A stretch of DNA of 64,000 nucleotides from Isoetes taiwanensis (Eukaryota; Streptophyta; Lycopodiopsida; Isoetales; Isoetaceae): the NCBI GenBank assembly GCA_021234155.1, contig JAJEKV010000829.1:19553-83552 (forward strand), in the 5' to 3' direction. A program made the translations under genes and the position numbers. Shown in pieces: positions 22,727 to 33,191 of this stretch. Within the stretch, counting starts at the first letter, position 1. The number at the start of each line of letters is the position of its first letter. The notes beneath the pieces were generated by a model, which was not told the DNA's origin, made no database searches, and was given only the letters and a program-made list of their open reading frames with translations.

Positions 22727-23150
22727 GGAGATTGTCCTCGATTATCAAGACTACTCTTGCTCTTGGGCAACACATTACATGCGCTGGAAGCAAGTCTCCC
22801 CTCCTTAAAGAGGTAATGTGACATTATAAGTCGCACATGAGTTGTCATGTTCAAAGTGATCAATGTTGAAATGACTTGTAGTGTTCACTCCATAAGTCTG
22901 AAAGAATTCGTGTCATGCAGAATGCGACATACGGATTCCTGGAAAAGTTCGAATACGAAATGCATATCTCATGGTAAAACGAATATGGAACGGAACATTA
23001 AAAAGGCATGAGGCCAATGGTCGCAGGGTATATATCCAGTATACAGATACTTTGAAGGTGACATAGGTTGCGTAGCGACCCTTTTAAATACAACGGGAGA
23101 TGTAGGATTTTATTTTGGATTGAATTGACTGACTTGTACTCGTATAAAAT
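22727..23150 (-). other. 3' end of the internal region of element B
   Basis: The first 170 bp match the corresponding segment of element A (about 10869-11040), including GCAAGTCTCCCCTCCTTAAA/GGAAGTCTCCCCTCC, GTTGTCATGTTCAAAGTGAT and GAAATGACTTGTA. Beyond that the two diverge and no coding domain is seen. A LINE 3' end abuts at about 23145. Confidence 0.75.
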
Positions 23151-23860
23151 AAAATAGAATAGAATAGAATAGAATAGATTTTTTAGCGCCCACGAGACCG
23201 ATTGGCCTATGGGACCTAAACAAAAGAGACAAGTTTAAGCGACATCGACAGGATTAAAACCCCACCAAGGGTTTTCGAGGGAAAAACCTTAGCAATAAGT
23301 ATACTGGCACGTTGTACATTGTATAGGAGACAGTTCAATACCGTCCCGGAGGAGGACACAAACAGTCCGTGACATCCATAACCTCCGGAGGTATGACCCC
23401 AACAAACCCATTGACGCCGTATTCGAACATATGCCATGCACTAGTAATCGAACATACCGCTCTCGGATATGGGCAAACGTTGGGCAGATCTGGAGGGCAT
23501 GACATTCATCCTCAATGGCGCCCTGGTGGCAACACTGGCAAAGCCTTTGCTCTCGTGCTTCCCGAGCCCAACGCCCTGTCTCAATGCAGGCGAAAGGCCC
23601 ATGCTAATGGAAGCTATAAGTCTGCACTTCTTCATGGGCAACTGGGTGTACAAGTATTACGCACTAGCACCTCTAGTGATAACCAACACATCAAAAGGGT
23701 GGATCCTTCATGAAAATCGTTATCCAATGGGCCCCAACCTTTCCAGGCTTTATCCCATACCCCACATGACCATATCAATTCCTCGCCTCCTCGAGATGCT
23801 TGCCCTCAAGCATGTGGAACACACCAATGTTGCCATGAGGAATTGGAAACATTAAATGTC
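23145..23860 (-). mobile_element. LINE-2, 5'-truncated, with C-terminal Cys/His domain and 3' tail
   Basis: On the minus strand the order is a degraded ORF2 C-terminus (23860-23360), a 3' UTR (about 23360-23180) and a tail made of repeated TTCTA units (23176-23145). The C-terminus contains CQCCHQGAIEDECH then CPTFAHIRERY, a Cys/His cluster typical of the C-terminal end of plant LINE ORF2 proteins. The 3' UTR matches a second copy at 51711-51870. It inserted at or near the internal part of element B. RT sequence is absent, as expected for 5' truncation during target-primed reverse transcription. Confidence 0.82.
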
Positions 23861-25385
23861 CCATTAATACATAAGTAATCATGTAGAAGTGCTAAAGGTT
23901 TGGGAGAATGAGTGGAAATGTATCCGGAATTTGGATCCATACTCGGGGAGCATGGCTATTATCGTATCCGTCATTCCACTATATTACTGAAATTTAAGCG
24001 ACCTAGGAAGGTATACTTAACGATTTCAAGAATTCAATTGCCATTTGGCATATATACAAGGCTGGAATGTGAAACAATTTTTCTTTTTCTCTTTTTGCTT
24101 GATCGTTGCATGGAATGAGACATTAAATTCTCCAATTAGTTCTTTCAAAAGGGTAATTGAAATGGCAAATTTCTGGTATGTGAAACCTAAATGTATCATT
24201 TCATATGCAAATTTCATGGTACATAATTTGAGTATGTACAAACTCCATGTCATCAAAAAATTGTTCAGCCAAATGCTTAAGGAAGCCTTCCTTTCACGTT
24301 GATCATAGCCATATAGCACAAATTTATAGAAAAAATCCCATCCACGATAGCAACAGTATCTTATCATGTCATCATTCTCTCATTGGGTGTATTGAACATC
24401 ACATTCAAGTTCTGCGGCAGATAATTCATAGTCGTTGTCACCTTGAGATGGCATTGCATTTGCTGGATCTTGCACAATATTTTCTGGAGATGGCATTGCA
24501 TTTGCTGGATCTTGCACAATATTTTCTGGTAGGCATTTGGCATCTGTAAACCCCTATCTCAACCTTGCATAATGTTCCGCATAAATTTAATAACAATTGC
24601 ATATGAACTTAGCAGCCTATAAATATGGCATCATCCCTAATTTTGTAAATTGCAGTAACATTAAATTGTCATAATATAAGGCACATCTATGGGATTCCAA
24701 ACAATAGAAAAAATGCCTTAAAGGTGGCTTAGAAATAATTTCGTCATGCTATGCACTCCCTACAATGATAGATAATAAACGACCAAAATATTAGATGCTA
24801 TTTAAGTGCAACCTGAATTGAATGATAAACAAAAATATGGAAGATGGTATAATTGCAAATAGCTAGCTTCAACTTTTTAGAAATACAACTTAATCTTTTT
24901 GCCACATGTATCAACATGCCCTGATCGAGGGATGCTTCAAGCACCTTGATGCATGCAATAGCAAGAGCATACTCAATATCACCAATAGCCTGCAGGAAGA
25001 TTAAAAATATTAGAGACAAAGTTATTGTCGATGAGGGTCTCTTAGAAACATGTGGATCAAACCTTAAGTTTCTAGAATAGTGAAGTTAAAAATTTTATTC
25101 TATTCTATTCTACTAGTAGCTTTATAGAATGTCCCGATAGTTTGGGCTGCTCTGTTATGAATATAAATGAACGTGTAATGACGTAAAGGTTCGAATGCAT
25201 TGAAATGCATGTTTTCTAATTCTCTTGCCATCATTTGTTATTGATTGTAATTCTGACTAAATGACCAAGTATGTTGCAACCGTGTAAATCCAACCCAAAC
25301 CATAGTCTGAAAGATATTAGGATATGATGTTATATTCTAATGACAATTCAATAAGATATATCCGGCTCTAGGAAGTCCCACCTGG
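23861..25385. other. AT-rich stretch, possible exon remnant, no clear gene
   Basis: Mostly AT-rich with small ORFs of no recognised type. A minus-strand frame at 24989-24880 (AIGDIEYALAIACIKVLEAS then LDQGMLIHVAKR) is preceded by a pyrimidine tract and CTGCAG, a plausible 3' splice site. It may be an exon remnant of unknown gene family. A 42-bp tandem duplication lies at 24445-24528. A TTCTA-rich word near 25098-25115 resembles the LINE tail but has no matching 3' UTR. Confidence 0.35.
24445..24528. repeat. Perfect 42-bp tandem duplication
   Basis: The unit starting GAGATGGCATTGCATTTGCT occurs twice head to tail (24445-24486, 24487-24528) with no mismatch seen. 42 is a multiple of 3, so a 14-residue repeat appears in the plus-strand ORF that spans it, but that ORF has no other support. 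Confidence 0.95.
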
Positions 25386-25530
25386 TGTAATATTCCTAAC
25401 TAACATGCCCTTAACCAACTGGACAAAACCGTCTAGACGTTTATGAGTAGTCGCTTCTATCCATTTATGCCGGTGTCTTGAGAATGCGACACCTAGATAT
25501 ACTCGAGCAGTCTCTCATGGATCCGTTATA
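25386..25530 (-). repeat. 3' LTR of TRIM
   Basis: It begins TGTAATATTCCT on the plus strand and ends CCGTTATA. It matches 25692-25835 with scattered differences, including a few small indels. Confidence 0.88.
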
Positions 25531-25691
25531 ATCTCTCCCATTAGAACTATGCTCATCCTCGAGCATCACAAACCATAGACCACACCATCCCATGGTGTCC
25601 AAGACCAAGTCATGACCTTACTGTCCAATGGTATTTCGGGTCATACTTGCCCCCATGGAAACTTGAACTCGAGCCCTACTTTGATACCAAA

Positions 25692-25835
25692 TGTAATGTT
25701 CCTAATGCCCTTAACGAACTGGACAAAACTGTCTAGATGTTTATGAATAGTCGCTTCTATCCATTTATGGCCGATTGTGTCTCAGAATGCGACACCCGAG
25801 GATCTACTGAAAGCGGTCTCCATGGGTCCGTTGCA
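25692..25835 (-). repeat. 5' LTR of TRIM
   Basis: It begins TGTAATGTTCCT on the plus strand and ends CCGTTGCA, giving canonical TG...CA termini. The PBS-like word is immediately to its left (25677-25690). Confidence 0.88.
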
Positions 25836-27933
25836 CCTAGTCAATGTCTTTCTATACCTGCAATTGGCAACTAAAGCAAGCATTAATCAAATAAGGTCAA
25901 GGGCACAAAAAATCTCATCCAGGGTGTCTCTACAGCCTAAGAACATTGATAAGAGAGCCATCTAAGAGCATCCAGTTAGTATTATTTCAAAGTGATAAAA
26001 GATTTAGAAGAAGATAATATGATGTATTTAACAAAATTTGGACTTATTCAAATCTAATAGATATCCTTCAAGGATGTCATGATAAGATTATGTGTATTTT
26101 GAACTCCTGTTGATTTTTATAAAATTTTCAGTTTATCTTTAGATAAAAAGTATGATAGTTATCAAAGTTAAAAATTGCTTTATAGACTAATTTTTACTTT
26201 AATCTATTTAAAATTAAATTTTCATCTAAGATGACTCTATATGATTAAAATATTATTTTTTCAAAACGTTTAAAAAAAGTTTAGATAAATCAAATGATTA
26301 CATTTATGTTTTAATTAAAAAAATTTGAATAGTTTATTTTTAAATTAATTTTTCAATATATATTTATTTCATCAATAATAAACTATTCAATATTTGTTAT
26401 TAAAACATAAATTTTATCTTTTAATTAATTTAAATCTAATAATTTTTTGAGTATTTTTTAAGTGGTAAGAGTTTGTAAATGGTGAAATTCTCATATAGTT
26501 TCGAGTCATTCACTATCAAACCATCATATTTCATTTACAAATTATTCTGATTGCTAAATTTTAAATTTGTTAAGAAATCACTGAACATTAAAATTTTATA
26601 TTCTTGAAATGTTTAATTCTATATAGATTCAAGTGATAATTAGTTTCAAAAGCAAAGGAAATAATATGCTTTTATAACAATTATACTTTAAATTTAAAGA
26701 CAAAGTTATATATTTAGAACTTAATATAAATTATAAGAATCAAGAAGAATTAAACATGACTAATTAAATAGTTACACTCTAGAAGGTCCTAGCGTATTAA
26801 AAATCGATAGAGCGTGAGCACCATGTATTCATGTTCTATAGGATACTGTGTATCCTTCAAAGCTCGTACGCAATCCAAAAAAACATGCTTCACGACAGTG
26901 AATTTTTGTATTTTTACGAAGAAAAAAAAAAAATTGTAAAGCCGCTCGCGACGCCTCGCTTTTTAGATGGTTCATTACTACCGCTTGACATACCGTTTGA
27001 GAAGCCAAGAACTCTTTTTTTTGAGATGGTTCATCACTACCGCTTGATATACCGCTTGACTAAATCCAAATGACTAAATAATCAGAATGAAATAATGTCA
27101 GAACGAAAGCCATAAAAAGAGAACTAATATGTTCCAGAAAGTTCTTTCAAGCTGGTGATGGCGCTTACGAGATTTCGTGTTTAGTGTTCCGCCGGTTCCA
27201 GAAACCTGGACCGCCGATTCCAAATGACTAAATCCAAATAAAATGTTTTCTGAATGCATGGATAATCAGAATGAAATAATATCAGAAAGAAAGCCATGGT
27301 TATCATTCACATTGATTTTGCCTTGCACAACGTTGATTGCTGCAATTTGAGATGTATTGGAGGAAAGTCACTCGTTTTCCTCGACACATAACTTTCACCA
27401 TCCAGAAATTAGTTGAAATTATAGATTATTTTTTTTTTTTTAAGTTATTTCTAGGTGATTTCGGCTGAAATTTTCAGGTGAAGCTCACGGTTGCATTGCG
27501 AACCGATATTACATTAAATTTAAAATCTATTGTTTAAATTTGGTTTTTCGATCTAGAGAAAAACTTTTTGGATTTTTTTTAAAGTTAGTTTCCTAAGGTT
27601 TTAAGGGCTTTTAACTGCCGGAAAAAGTTTCAGATATCCAAAAATCGGCAATTGTTTTCGTAGTATGATTTATGGGTTTTTGGCTTTCCGGATATGGAGG
27701 CATGGACTTCAACGAAATTAGGAAGTAGAAGGGTTCTTCTGATGCATGCGCTTGATTCAACATAAGCATATTTTGCTGGGATTATTGGCTTGCAGATACC
27801 TCTGGACGTCCTCTGGATATGGCTTCCAAATGTCTCCAGATGTTTATCGGAAAGTATGGTTAGTCTGGCGAATAGATTTGTGGCATCCGTGGGAATTTTT
27901 AATGCACAAAAAATAAGCATCCAGGGCTTAAGC
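25836..27933. other. AT-rich island and unassigned sequence
   Basis: 25960-26800 is extremely AT-rich, with runs of A and T and no reading frame of note. 26960-27060 holds a short duplicated segment (GATGGTTCAT-ACTACCGCTTGA, twice) and 27062-27112 is echoed at 27220-27297. The 96-codon minus-strand ORF at 27920-27630 is unrecognised. I see no gene. The copia element starts at 27934. Confidence 0.45.
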
Positions 27934-28424
27934 TGAAGGTAACAATTTGATTTAAATCAAGACTAACTAGATCAACTTAGCTTTTAAATCAATGATAACC
28001 TCAGCTAGACAATGGAATTCAATTTGGCAATACCATTGAATTTAGTGTGCAATACCATTGAACTTATTCGTCTAATATCACATTAGACTATTCACAAACC
28101 ATCGGCTCCGAAAGCCCAAGCAATAGCTTCGCAAAGCTATTCGATTCTCCAAACTAACTTTGCATTCGTCTTCACATTTGTTTTATAGGGCCAAGCCCCC
28201 AGCTTAGAATTCGGACTCACCGATCCTGAACTTAACTCCGCCGCCTAGATCTTTGGATAAACTTGCCAAGTTTGAATTCATACTTGGCTCGAAACTTTAT
28301 CCTTCAATATCACTAATACCATTTAATGGTAATATTCTTATATGTTCAATGGTTCACCATTTATTCACATGGTCTTCACCAAATGCATGTTTATCAAATA
28401 AATTTAGCATGATCTAATTTATCA
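27934..28424 (-). repeat. 3' LTR of Copia-1
   Basis: It starts TGAAGGTAACAA and ends ATTTATCA on the plus strand. The first 137 bp and most of the last 165 bp match the other LTR. Differences are concentrated between about LTR positions 137 and 300. Confidence 0.95.
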
Positions 28425-28437
28425 TTCCCCTTTCATG
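28425..28437 (-). other. Polypurine tract of Copia-1
   Basis: The minus strand reads GAAAGGGGAA directly before the 3' LTR start TGATAAATTAG. Confidence 0.88.
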
Positions 28438-28554
28438 CTAAATATCGTAAACTCTTGATCTGTGCAATCTCAAGTTTGCATTTCCACTCCTTCAATTTGT
28501 CATGAAACTTTCTGATCAAGTATTACCACATATTCACATTATGTTTCATGAACT

Positions 28555-28895
28555 TAGGACCTGTTATCAGAGAAGATAAAATCTCCAATGTCAGAACTGT
28601 TTCATGATCAACCTAAGTTCAACCTTTCAAACGAATGTTTCCAACTTAGAGAATATAATATTCCCTTAAACATCTGTCTGTTATTAGAAGAGATAAACAC
28701 TACGGCCAATGCATTTTATCAGAGAAGGTAAAATCTCTGACTGCACTGTCATTTTCTGATCAACTTGTTTTATCATTTCCACACTATAGAAATTCACTTA
28801 GAGAAGATAAAATCTCTATCAAACATCTGTTTGTTCACAGGGAAGATAAAATCCCTGATAGTTTTGGTTTCAAAGGAAGATAAAATCCTTATGTA
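28555..28895 (-). repeat. Hairpin-like repeat cluster in the Copia-1 3' untranslated segment
   Basis: The motif AGAGAAGATAAAATCTCT and variants (with GGGAAG...ATCCCT and AAGGAAG...ATCCTT) occur about six times between the RNase H stop and the PPT. Each is an imperfect inverted repeat around GATAAAATC. In the GGGAAG/ATCCCT and AAGGAAG/ATCCTT versions both arms change together, so pairing is kept. The linking sequence partly repeats too (AAACATCTGT-TGTT). The segment is non-coding. Confidence 0.75.
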
Positions 28896-28913
28896 AAATA
28901 TATTAACCCTCCT

Positions 28914-29273
28914 TCACTTGCAGTTATTTTCCATGACTCCCAAGGCATGCTTAAATTTCTTAAACTTAACTTCTGACAGTCCCTTGGTCAAAACATCTGC
29001 CACTTGTTCATTTGTGTTGATGTGCTCAACTGTAATAATTCCTTTGCTCACCAAATCCCTAATGAAGTGAACGTGAAGTTCTATATGTTTGGTTCTTTGG
29101 TGTAAAACAGGATTCTTGGTAATAGCAATACAACTCAAACTGTCTGAGTATAACACTGTTGGTCCAACTTGACTTACCCGTAATTCTTCAAGTAAGCGTC
29201 TTATCCAAGTAATCTCTTTATTTGCGCAAGGATGTTGAGTTGTATACCGCTTCCATTGTTGACATGGCCACAC
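28914..29273 (-). pseudogene. Copia-1 RNase H domain
   Basis: The 119-codon minus-strand frame contains ITWIRRLLEELRV, VLYSDSLSCIAITKNPV, RTKHIELHVHFIRDLV and INTNEQVADVLTKGL, the conserved blocks of copia RNase H, including the central Asp (SDS) and the ADVLTK C-terminal block. An upstream block in another frame (MEAVYNS at about 29250) matches the position of the EAEY block, so a frameshift splits the domain. It would degrade template RNA during cDNA synthesis. Confidence 0.9.
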
Positions 29274-29544
29274 AAGACCGCTTTTTTACTCTCTTCAAGC
29301 TACTTGTGGCTCCCTAGCATTAGGCAAAAGCAGGATGTTGACTTCTTCTGGAATCAATATCACTTCCCCAACCGCATCAAAGATACCCGGTTAGATTCAA
29401 GTTATCATTGTTGAAAGTTAATCCATGGTCTTGTGTTAATTTCAAGTATCGAGAACCCATTTAGCGGTACTATCCAATGTGGTGTCTGGATTATTAGTGA
29501 AACTGCTCAACAAACTTCTGCAAAGGTTATGTGCAGTGCGGGTA

Positions 29545-30342
29545 CTATTTGCAACAAAGAGTAAACATCAACCAACTCCACAGATGGTATTTTGTCCATT
29601 TTTCTTTGTTCAATTGCGTTTTTGGACTTAAATTAGAGGAAGATAACTTAAGGCCTTGTACCATTGGTGTTTTGCCACGTTGCACTCCATCATGTGAAAT
29701 CTTTTTGAGCATTCCTTGAATGTTTGCCTTTTGAGAGATTGTTAGTGTTTTTCCTTGATCATCCTTTGTAACTTCCATTCCCAAGAATTTCCTTAAGCGC
29801 CCCAAATCTGTCATTTGAAATTTGTTCTTCGTAATTTTCTTACAATATTCTAATATTTTCGAAGCTGCTTGGTACCATTATGTTTATCATCAACGATAAG
29901 GCAATAATGCAAACTGACCTCCTTTATGCAAAAATATAGATATTTCCATCATTTAGAAACTTTTAAACCCTTGTTCTCGCAAGTACTCATCAATGCACTT
30001 ATACCACATCCTAGAAGATTGTTTTAATCCATAAACCTGACGCTTGAGTTTCCGGACCATACCCTTCTGTCTTTGCTTCAAATCCAGAGGCTGGTTGCAT
30101 GTATACTTCCTCATCTAGTTTGGCATTTAGGAAAGGTTGCTCACATCCATGTGATGTACATCCAATTTGTTTGCATTTGCAAAGGCTAAAAGACCTTTAT
30201 CTTGGTCGGTTACTATAGGTGAAAAAGTTTCTTCATAATCCATTCCCTTCCTTTGGGTGTAACCTCGTGCCACCAACCTTGCCTTATATTTTTGTTCCCC
30301 ATTCATCCCCTTTTTTATTTTGTAGATCCACTTCTTTGCCAA
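29545..30342 (-). pseudogene. Copia-1 reverse transcriptase domain
   Basis: The minus-strand frame 30342-30127 gives [20 protein letters not shown] then [19 protein letters not shown], the N-terminal RT blocks. 29814-29545 gives MTDLGRLRKFLGMEVT and ISQKANIQGMLKK, the C-terminal RT blocks. Near 29880-29905 one frame reads LIVDDKHNG where the YVDD catalytic box is expected. The aspartate pair survives but the Tyr does not. The middle is broken by stops. RT copies element RNA into cDNA inside particles. Confidence 0.9.
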
Positions 30343-30389
30343 TCACATTTTTATTTGGCCTTGCTACTATTTCATAGCTATTTGTCCTA

Positions 30390-30575
30390 TCAAAAGCTTG
30401 CATTTCCTCCATCATAGCTTGCTTCCACTTTCCAGTCCAGCGATAAGATAGCCTCTTTATAATTTAATGATATGTATGGATTCAAGCAAAGCTTAGTACA
30501 TAATTGATGTCTACATTTTCCTTGAGCGATCTTTTTACTTTTCCCATCTTCTATTCTTCCATAACAACACGTCAA
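30390..30575 (-). pseudogene. Copia-1 integrase-RT linker fragment
   Basis: This is a 61-codon minus-strand frame between integrase and RT. ALSLDW-type and WKVEA words resemble the region just before copia RT, where the polyprotein tethers the two enzymes. The rest is poorly conserved across the family. Confidence 0.6.
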
Positions 30576-30815
30576 TTGTTCTTTTAGTTTTTCAACGTCC
30601 TTCTTTTTTTCTTCCCCTGCGGTACCTCGGGTTCATTAAATAATGCACCACGGTCCTCAGATCGGTCACTGAATTTCAGCAAAATCTTTTCCCTTTTATC
30701 TTCTTCATGATTTACTTTCCCCTTGCATTTGCTTTGCTATTATTTTCGCTTCCCGCCGGAATCCTTATCCATCATTGTTGAATTGTCCCTTGTTTCTATC
30801 CGGTTTTCTTCTCCT

Positions 30816-31600
30816 TCATTGCTCCCTTGTTGCTGGCATGTTATTTTTGTTTTTATAAACACAAGCCTCATCAAAAACAACATCTCTACTAATTATTATG
30901 CACCTCTTGTTTGGATCAAAAAGCCTGAAACCTTTGGATTGTTCATCATAACCTGCAAGATAGCATTTCATGACATCATCAAGTTTTCCTAAGTTCCTTA
31001 GGAACATGAGCATATCTTTGTACAACCATAAATCTTAAACATATCATATGATGGTATGTTCCCATTCCACTTTTCTTCTGGGGTTTTTCCTTTAATGGAG
31101 CTCAATGGAAGTTTGTTTTGAATTAGAACTGCAGTTCTTACAGCTTCATCCCAAAGGTAGTTTGGCATACCTGATTGCTTGAGCATTGATCTTACAGCAT
31201 CAAGTATGGTTCTATTCTTCCTCTCTGCTATGCCATTTCTTTGAGGTGTATACCTGCATGTCAATTGTCTTTTGATCCCATGATCCCGCAATGTTTGTTA
31301 AATTCATATGATAAGAATTCTCCCCCCTAAATGCGATCTAACACATTTGATCTTTTTTCCGGTTCCTTTCAACTTCTTGTTCAAATAGTTTGTAGAATTT
31401 GGAAAAGCTTGATCCTTGTGTTTTAATATGTAACATTTTGTTTTTCTTGAATAATCGTCTATGAATGTTATAAAAATCTTTTGCCACTTAAGTTTGGTTA
31501 CATTAATGGGGCCACACAAATCCAGATGGATCGGATCCAAAACTCCTTTTGCCCTTTTGTTTGACTTCTTGAAGCCGAGTCTAGTGTGCTTTCCTAGCAT
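30816..31600 (-). pseudogene. Copia-1 integrase domain
   Basis: 31600-31304 has IHLDLCGPINV and FITFIDDYSRKTKCYILKHK, holding the first two catalytic Asp positions of the DDE core. 31291-30998 has HGIKRQLTCRYTPQRNGIAE then RKNRTILDAVRSMLKQSGM, with the catalytic Glu in NGIAERKN. 31025-30816 has YKDMLMFLRNLGKLDDVMKC-like sequence and RCIIISRDVVFDE, the C-terminal region. A frame break separates the first two pieces. Residues of all three catalytic positions are present, so decay is mainly by frameshift and stop. Confidence 0.92.
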
Positions 31601-31713
31601 GCAACCTTCATGATTAAATTTCCATGTATCTTGTTGTCTCCATTGATCATATTCTTCTTAATCATATAGTGTATATTATTAACATGTGTATGCCCGACTT
31701 CTCATGCCATTCT

Positions 31714-32182
31714 CTAAGCTGTTGGTATTGTTGCAAGATTTATTGAGGCCTCAATTTTCTGTTTGTCAAGTGCAAAGAGATTCCCAACTCTTTTAGCAAT
31801 GAATTTTAGTTCATCCTTAAGAAAGATTTTGCAATGCCTTTTCTCAAAACAAACTCTATATCCTAGATCCACAAGTTGGTCGACCAAATGAGATTTTCGA
31901 TTATTGATGGAACACATAGTACATTCTTTGAGTTCCATGGGGTGTCCATTCAAATCAAATATTTCCAACATCCACGATTCCTACTTCTTGTAAATTCCCA
32001 TCTCCAAGTGAATATAGCTTGAGTTGCTCCTTGTTTTTCTCCTTCAATTTATTTGCCTCCTTAATCCGCATCTCTCGCTCCTGAGATCTAACACAAGAGA
32101 TCATTTTTGTCTTTAGTTTCATATAAAGACAATGAATTGAAAATTTAGAGGCAGGGAATTTACCTCGGCATTTTAGATCCAC
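31714..32182 (-). pseudogene. Copia-1 protease/pre-integrase region
   Basis: The minus-strand frame 31971-31714 contains SHLVDQLVDLGYRVCFEKRH and FALDKQKIEAS, typical of the GAG-pre-integrase segment upstream of copia integrase. 32182-31955 contains LYSLGDGNLQEVGIVDVGNI, from the end of the protease region. The protease DSG/DTG triad was not found. Processing activity is unlikely in this copy. Confidence 0.7.
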
Positions 32183-32225
32183 TTCTTCTTCCCCTTAGGT
32201 TTTAACTTCCCTTAGCAAGTTTACA

Positions 32226-33136
32226 TCAGGAGATATTCCTTTCCCTTCCTCTCCCTTTGTGATATCTTCCCTCCCCCCCCTCTCTAAATTCTTTTCTCCC
32301 TCTTCCCTTTGTAGCATCCAGGGGAACAAGACGGGTTTGCGACCATATGACCAATGCCATCACAATTTGTAGCATCTGGTATCCCTTGCGCAAGTTTAGG
32401 TAATTATGTTTCAAGTGACCATAGCTATTGCAGCGATAGCATGGCCCTATCTTGCTTTTTATCGGTATGTACCTTTGTTTTTTCCTTTTGCTGCATACAA
32501 TATTTGAATGTTCTTCTTGTTCTTTGATTAAAAGCTTTTTGCTCTAATTCGTCTTGACCATGAGTTGACTGTTCTCTATTCCTTGCTACATTTCTAACTA
32601 ATGTAGATAATTGATCATATGCAAGAAAATGCCCTTGAGATAGTCATTACACGATGATCCGAAAATTGTCACCCTATTTGCCTCCAAATCTGCCACAAGA
32701 TTTGTCAAACTTACGGAAAATTACGTGATGTCATCCTTATCTTGAAATTTCGATTTCGAAGTTTCTGCCTAACACATCAAAGTTTCCAGAAGGCGTTTTA
32801 TTTTCATATGTTTTAATCAAATACTTCCAAATTGCCCTTGGATTCATTCCCTCACTTTCTAAGAATGCTTGAGCTTAGTTTAACTGTCATTATACTCTTA
32901 GCTTCCATTACTTTAGCGACATGCGAACTTGAACTAGTTACCTCAATTTGAACTAGTGCTCCCACTTGTTGAAGACTTCTCTTTAGTGTCTCCTTTCTGG
33001 TTGGATTCGATGATGTCCCAAGATATTGATTGTGATCTTCACCCCATAAGACCCACGTCCTTCTACTTCCAAAATTTCTTGAATTTTGGCCTTCCAAACT
33101 TGGAATCCAATTTGCCTTTAAATACATCAACTGCAC
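32226..33136 (-). pseudogene. Copia-1 gag with zinc knuckle lacking its last cysteine
   Basis: The minus-strand frame 33136-32852 contains GEDHNQYLGTSSNPTRKETL and HVAKVMEAKSIMTV, gag-type helical sequence. 32443-32400 encodes CYRCNSYGHLKHNY: the C-x2-C-x4-H-x4-C nucleocapsid pattern with Tyr in place of the final Cys. Downstream, basic Gly/Arg-rich residues (GRGRKEFREGGEGRYHKGRG) follow. Gag forms the particle and binds element RNA. Stops separate the pieces. Confidence 0.8.
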
Positions 33137-33175
33137 TCAACAGTGATGCACCAAGTCTAGTAGTCATGATTAGAT

Positions 33176-33191
33176 TAGCTCTTATACCAAA
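33176..33191 (-). other. Primer binding site of Copia-1
   Basis: The minus strand reads TTTGGTATAAGAGCTA just after the 5' LTR. TGGTATAAGAGC differs by one base from the TGGTATCAGAGC iMet-type PBS. Confidence 0.88.

Larger units (their letters stand above)
25386..25835 (-). mobile_element. TRIM (terminal-repeat retrotransposon in miniature), 450 bp
   Basis: Two direct repeats of 145 and 144 bp (25386-25530, 25692-25835) flank a 161-bp internal segment. On the minus strand, TGGTATCAAAGTAG, a PBS-like word, follows the 5' LTR almost directly, and AATGGGAGAGA, a PPT-like word, precedes the 3' LTR. Flanking 5-mers are CCTGG (25381-25385) and CCTAG (25836-25840), a TSD with one mismatch. There is no room for any protein. 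It would have been mobilised by an autonomous element's proteins. The segment before the PPT (CTCGAGGATGAGCA) resembles gypsy 3' ends. Confidence 0.88.

Noticed and set aside
25098-25115. TTCTA run as a further LINE tail
   Set aside because: Sequence before it does not match the LINE-2/LINE-3 3' UTR, so it may be a microsatellite.
28555-28895. CRISPR-like array of repeated short motifs
   Set aside because: Spacers are not regular, the repeat is a variable palindrome, and it lies in a plant retrotransposon.
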